A DNA stretch of 32,130 nt from NCBI GenBank assembly GCA_947507875.1, contig CANNQP010000041.1, forward strand, positions 1-32,130, written 5' to 3'. The position numbers were made by a program, and so were the translations under genes. Below the pieces are notes generated by a model. The model had not been told where the DNA came from and did not search any database. It saw only the letters and a list, made by a program, of their open reading frames with translations. Of this stretch, positions 30,915 through 32,130 are shown piece after piece. How positions within the stretch are numbered: position 1 is the stretch's first letter; each line of letters opens with the position of its first letter. This DNA comes from Verrucomicrobiaceae bacterium. GTDB taxonomy: Bacteria > Verrucomicrobiota > Verrucomicrobiia > Verrucomicrobiales > Verrucomicrobiaceae.

Positions 30915-32130
30915 ACCACGAACTCCTTTCCGCTCCAGGCCGCCTCCTGCTTGATCGACGCCGGTTTCTCACGACCAGCGCCACCGCGCTCGGCTCCATC
31001 GCGCTGACGAATCTGCTCGGCCTCGACGGTCTCCTCGCTGTGGAGGAGCACGGCCCCATCATCGACCCCGCGCGACCCTTTGCACCGAGGCAGCCCCATT
31101 TTCCCGCCAAGGCGAAAAACGTCGTCGTGATCTTCTGTGCGGGCGCGGTCAGCCAGCTCGAGACCTGGGACTACAAGCCCGATCTGATCAAATGGGACGA
31201 CAAACCGCTGCCCGGTGGACCCGCGGTGACATTTCAAGGTCCCGCAGGCAATCTCGCCCGACCGCAATACACGTTCCGACCACGCGGACAGACCGGCAAA
31301 TGGGTGAGCGACATGATCCCGCACCTCGCCGAACTCACGGACGACATCGCCTTCGTGCACTCGCTCACCAGCAAGTCGAACACGCATGGTCCTGCGGAGA
31401 ATTTTCTTTCCACCGGGTTTGTGCTCGATGGCTTCCCCTCGCTCGGCTCGTGGGTGACGTATGCACTCGGCAGCGAGAGCCAGGAGCTGCCCTCTTATGT
31501 AGCCATCCCCGATCCGCGTGGTGTGCCCCAGAACGGCGCGAACAACTGGGGTCCCGGCTTTCTTCCCGCTGCCTTCCAGGGCACCACGATGAGCTCCAAG
31601 AACCCCGTGCGTCACCTCGCGGCTGTCGGCGTCTCCGCCGATGCCGACCGCGCCGCTCGCTCGCTCTTGCAGAAGATGAACGCCCGCCATCTCGAGGCCC
31701 ATCCCGGCGATAGCAAGCTCGCCGCCCGCATCGCCAGCTACGAACTCGCCGCCCGCATGCAGCTCAGCGTGCCTGAGATCAACGACCTCAGCACCGAGCC
31801 CGCGCACATCTTGAAAATGTATGGTGCCGACGACACGCAAAACAAGGACAAGGCCGCGTTTGCCAAAAACTGCATCCTCGCCCGCCGCCTGATCGAGAAG
31901 GGCGTGCGCTTCGTGCAGCTCTTCAATGGAGCCTACGCCAGCGGAGGGGCACTGAATTGGGACGGCCACAGCAAGCTCAAGGAGCAATACGACACGCACG
32001 CCGCCATCCTGGACCAGCCTGCCGCCGCTCTCATTCGCGACCTCAAGCAGCGCGGCCTGCTGGAGGACACGCTGGTCGTCTGGTGCACGGAGTTCGGTCG
32101 CATGCCCTTCTTCCAAAAAGGAGCCAAAGG
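30911..32130 (+). CDS. DUF1501 protein with twin-arginine-like leader (cut by the window end)
   Basis: The first 406 residues of a DUF1501 protein; the family is usually about 430-490 residues, so only the C-terminus is missing. The leader contains RRRFLTTSATALGSIALTNLLG at about residues 16-37, a twin-arginine-type signal for export of a folded protein. Family motifs are AKNVVVIFCAGAVSQLETWDYKP, the SNTHGPAENFLSTG motif and, near the cut, NWDGHSKL and LVVWCTEFGRMP, which match the alkaline-phosphatase/sulfatase-like fold with metal-ligand Asp and His residues. Members are encoded beside DUF1549/1553 cytochromes, as here (4 bp ATGA overlap at 30911-30914). The activity is unproven. No frameshift is seen up to the window edge. 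Confidence 0.92.
   Translation, partial: MNHELLSAPGRLLLDRRRFLTTSATALGSIALTNLLGLDGLLAVEEHGPIIDPARPFAPRQPHFPAKAKNVVVIFCAGAVSQLETWDYKPDLIKWDDKPLPGGPAVTFQGPAGNLARPQYTFRPRGQTGKWVSDMIPHLAELTDDIAFVHSLTSKSNTHGPAENFLSTGFVLDGFPSLGSWVTYALGSESQELPSYVAIPDPRGVPQNGANNWGPGFLPAAFQGTTMSSKNPVRHLAAVGVSADADRAARSLLQKMNARHLEAHPGDSKLAARIASYELAARMQLSVPEINDLSTEPAHILKMYGADDTQNKDKAAFAKNCILARRLIEKGVRFVQLFNGAYASGGALNWDGHSKLKEQYDTHAAILDQPAAALIRDLKQRGLLEDTLVVWCTEFGRMPFFQKGAK

Overview
The window reads as a chromosome segment of a Verrucomicrobia bacterium, probably from the Verrucomicrobiaceae (Prosthecobacter or Verrucomicrobium type). This rests on gene families that are typical of the Planctomycetes-Verrucomicrobia group: planctomycete-type cytochrome c proteins (DUF1549/DUF1553, DUF1587/1592/1588/1585, and the membrane-bound-dehydrogenase plus heme-domain type), DUF1501 and DUF1552 proteins with twin-arginine-like leaders, and ECF sigma factors translationally coupled to membrane anti-sigma proteins. 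Assignment below family level is not possible from this sequence alone. No tRNA, rRNA, CRISPR array or transposase is visible.

Left part (1-9326), mostly housekeeping. On the minus strand, a pdxA-type dehydrogenase and a DUF1537 sugar-acid kinase overlap by 4 bp; together they look like a catabolic route for a four-carbon sugar acid. Divergent from them run comM/yifB (AAA ATPase), kdsD (arabinose-5-phosphate isomerase, for LPS Kdo), an HlyD-type adaptor without a transporter beside it, and hisS. lysS converges on hisS.

Middle part (9534-19348), all plus strand. A CFA-type methyltransferase is followed after 6 bp by an exported TPR protein. Next comes a 1598-residue exported protein that joins a seven-repeat FG-GAP propeller, a dehydrogenase-like propeller, HEAT repeats, a CxxCH cytochrome domain and a C-terminal beta-sandwich. 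A proline racemase/4-hydroxyproline epimerase gene then overlaps by 4 bp with an exported dipeptidyl-peptidase IV-like S9 peptidase, which suggests use of proline/hydroxyproline-rich peptides.

Right part (19521-32130) holds two cassettes of the same plan. Each has an ECF sigma factor, an overlapping (ATGA) single-span anti-sigma protein with a carbohydrate-binding-like outer domain, a large planctomycete-type cytochrome protein and a twin-arginine-type DUF1552 or DUF1501 protein. Cassette 1 is sigma, anti-sigma, DUF1552, DUF1592-type cytochrome. Cassette 2 is sigma, FecR-LamG, DUF1549/1553 cytochrome, DUF1501; its last gene runs off the right edge. They look like two surface-signal-controlled oxidative or hydrolytic systems, perhaps for complex polysaccharides, but the substrate cannot be read from the sequence.

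The most unusual signal is a palindromic DNA element of about 52 bp with AAAGTGG...CCACTTT ends and GGCTTTAGCC/GGCTAAAGC arms. It lies inside the coding sequences of the cytochrome genes: two clear copies in the same gene, read in different frames, plus two more diverged ones. It resembles in-gene palindromic elements such as those of Rickettsia. A second repeat, of GGAGT/ATGGAGT type, forms an inverted pair at the start of the DUF1592 gene and supplies part of its signal peptide.
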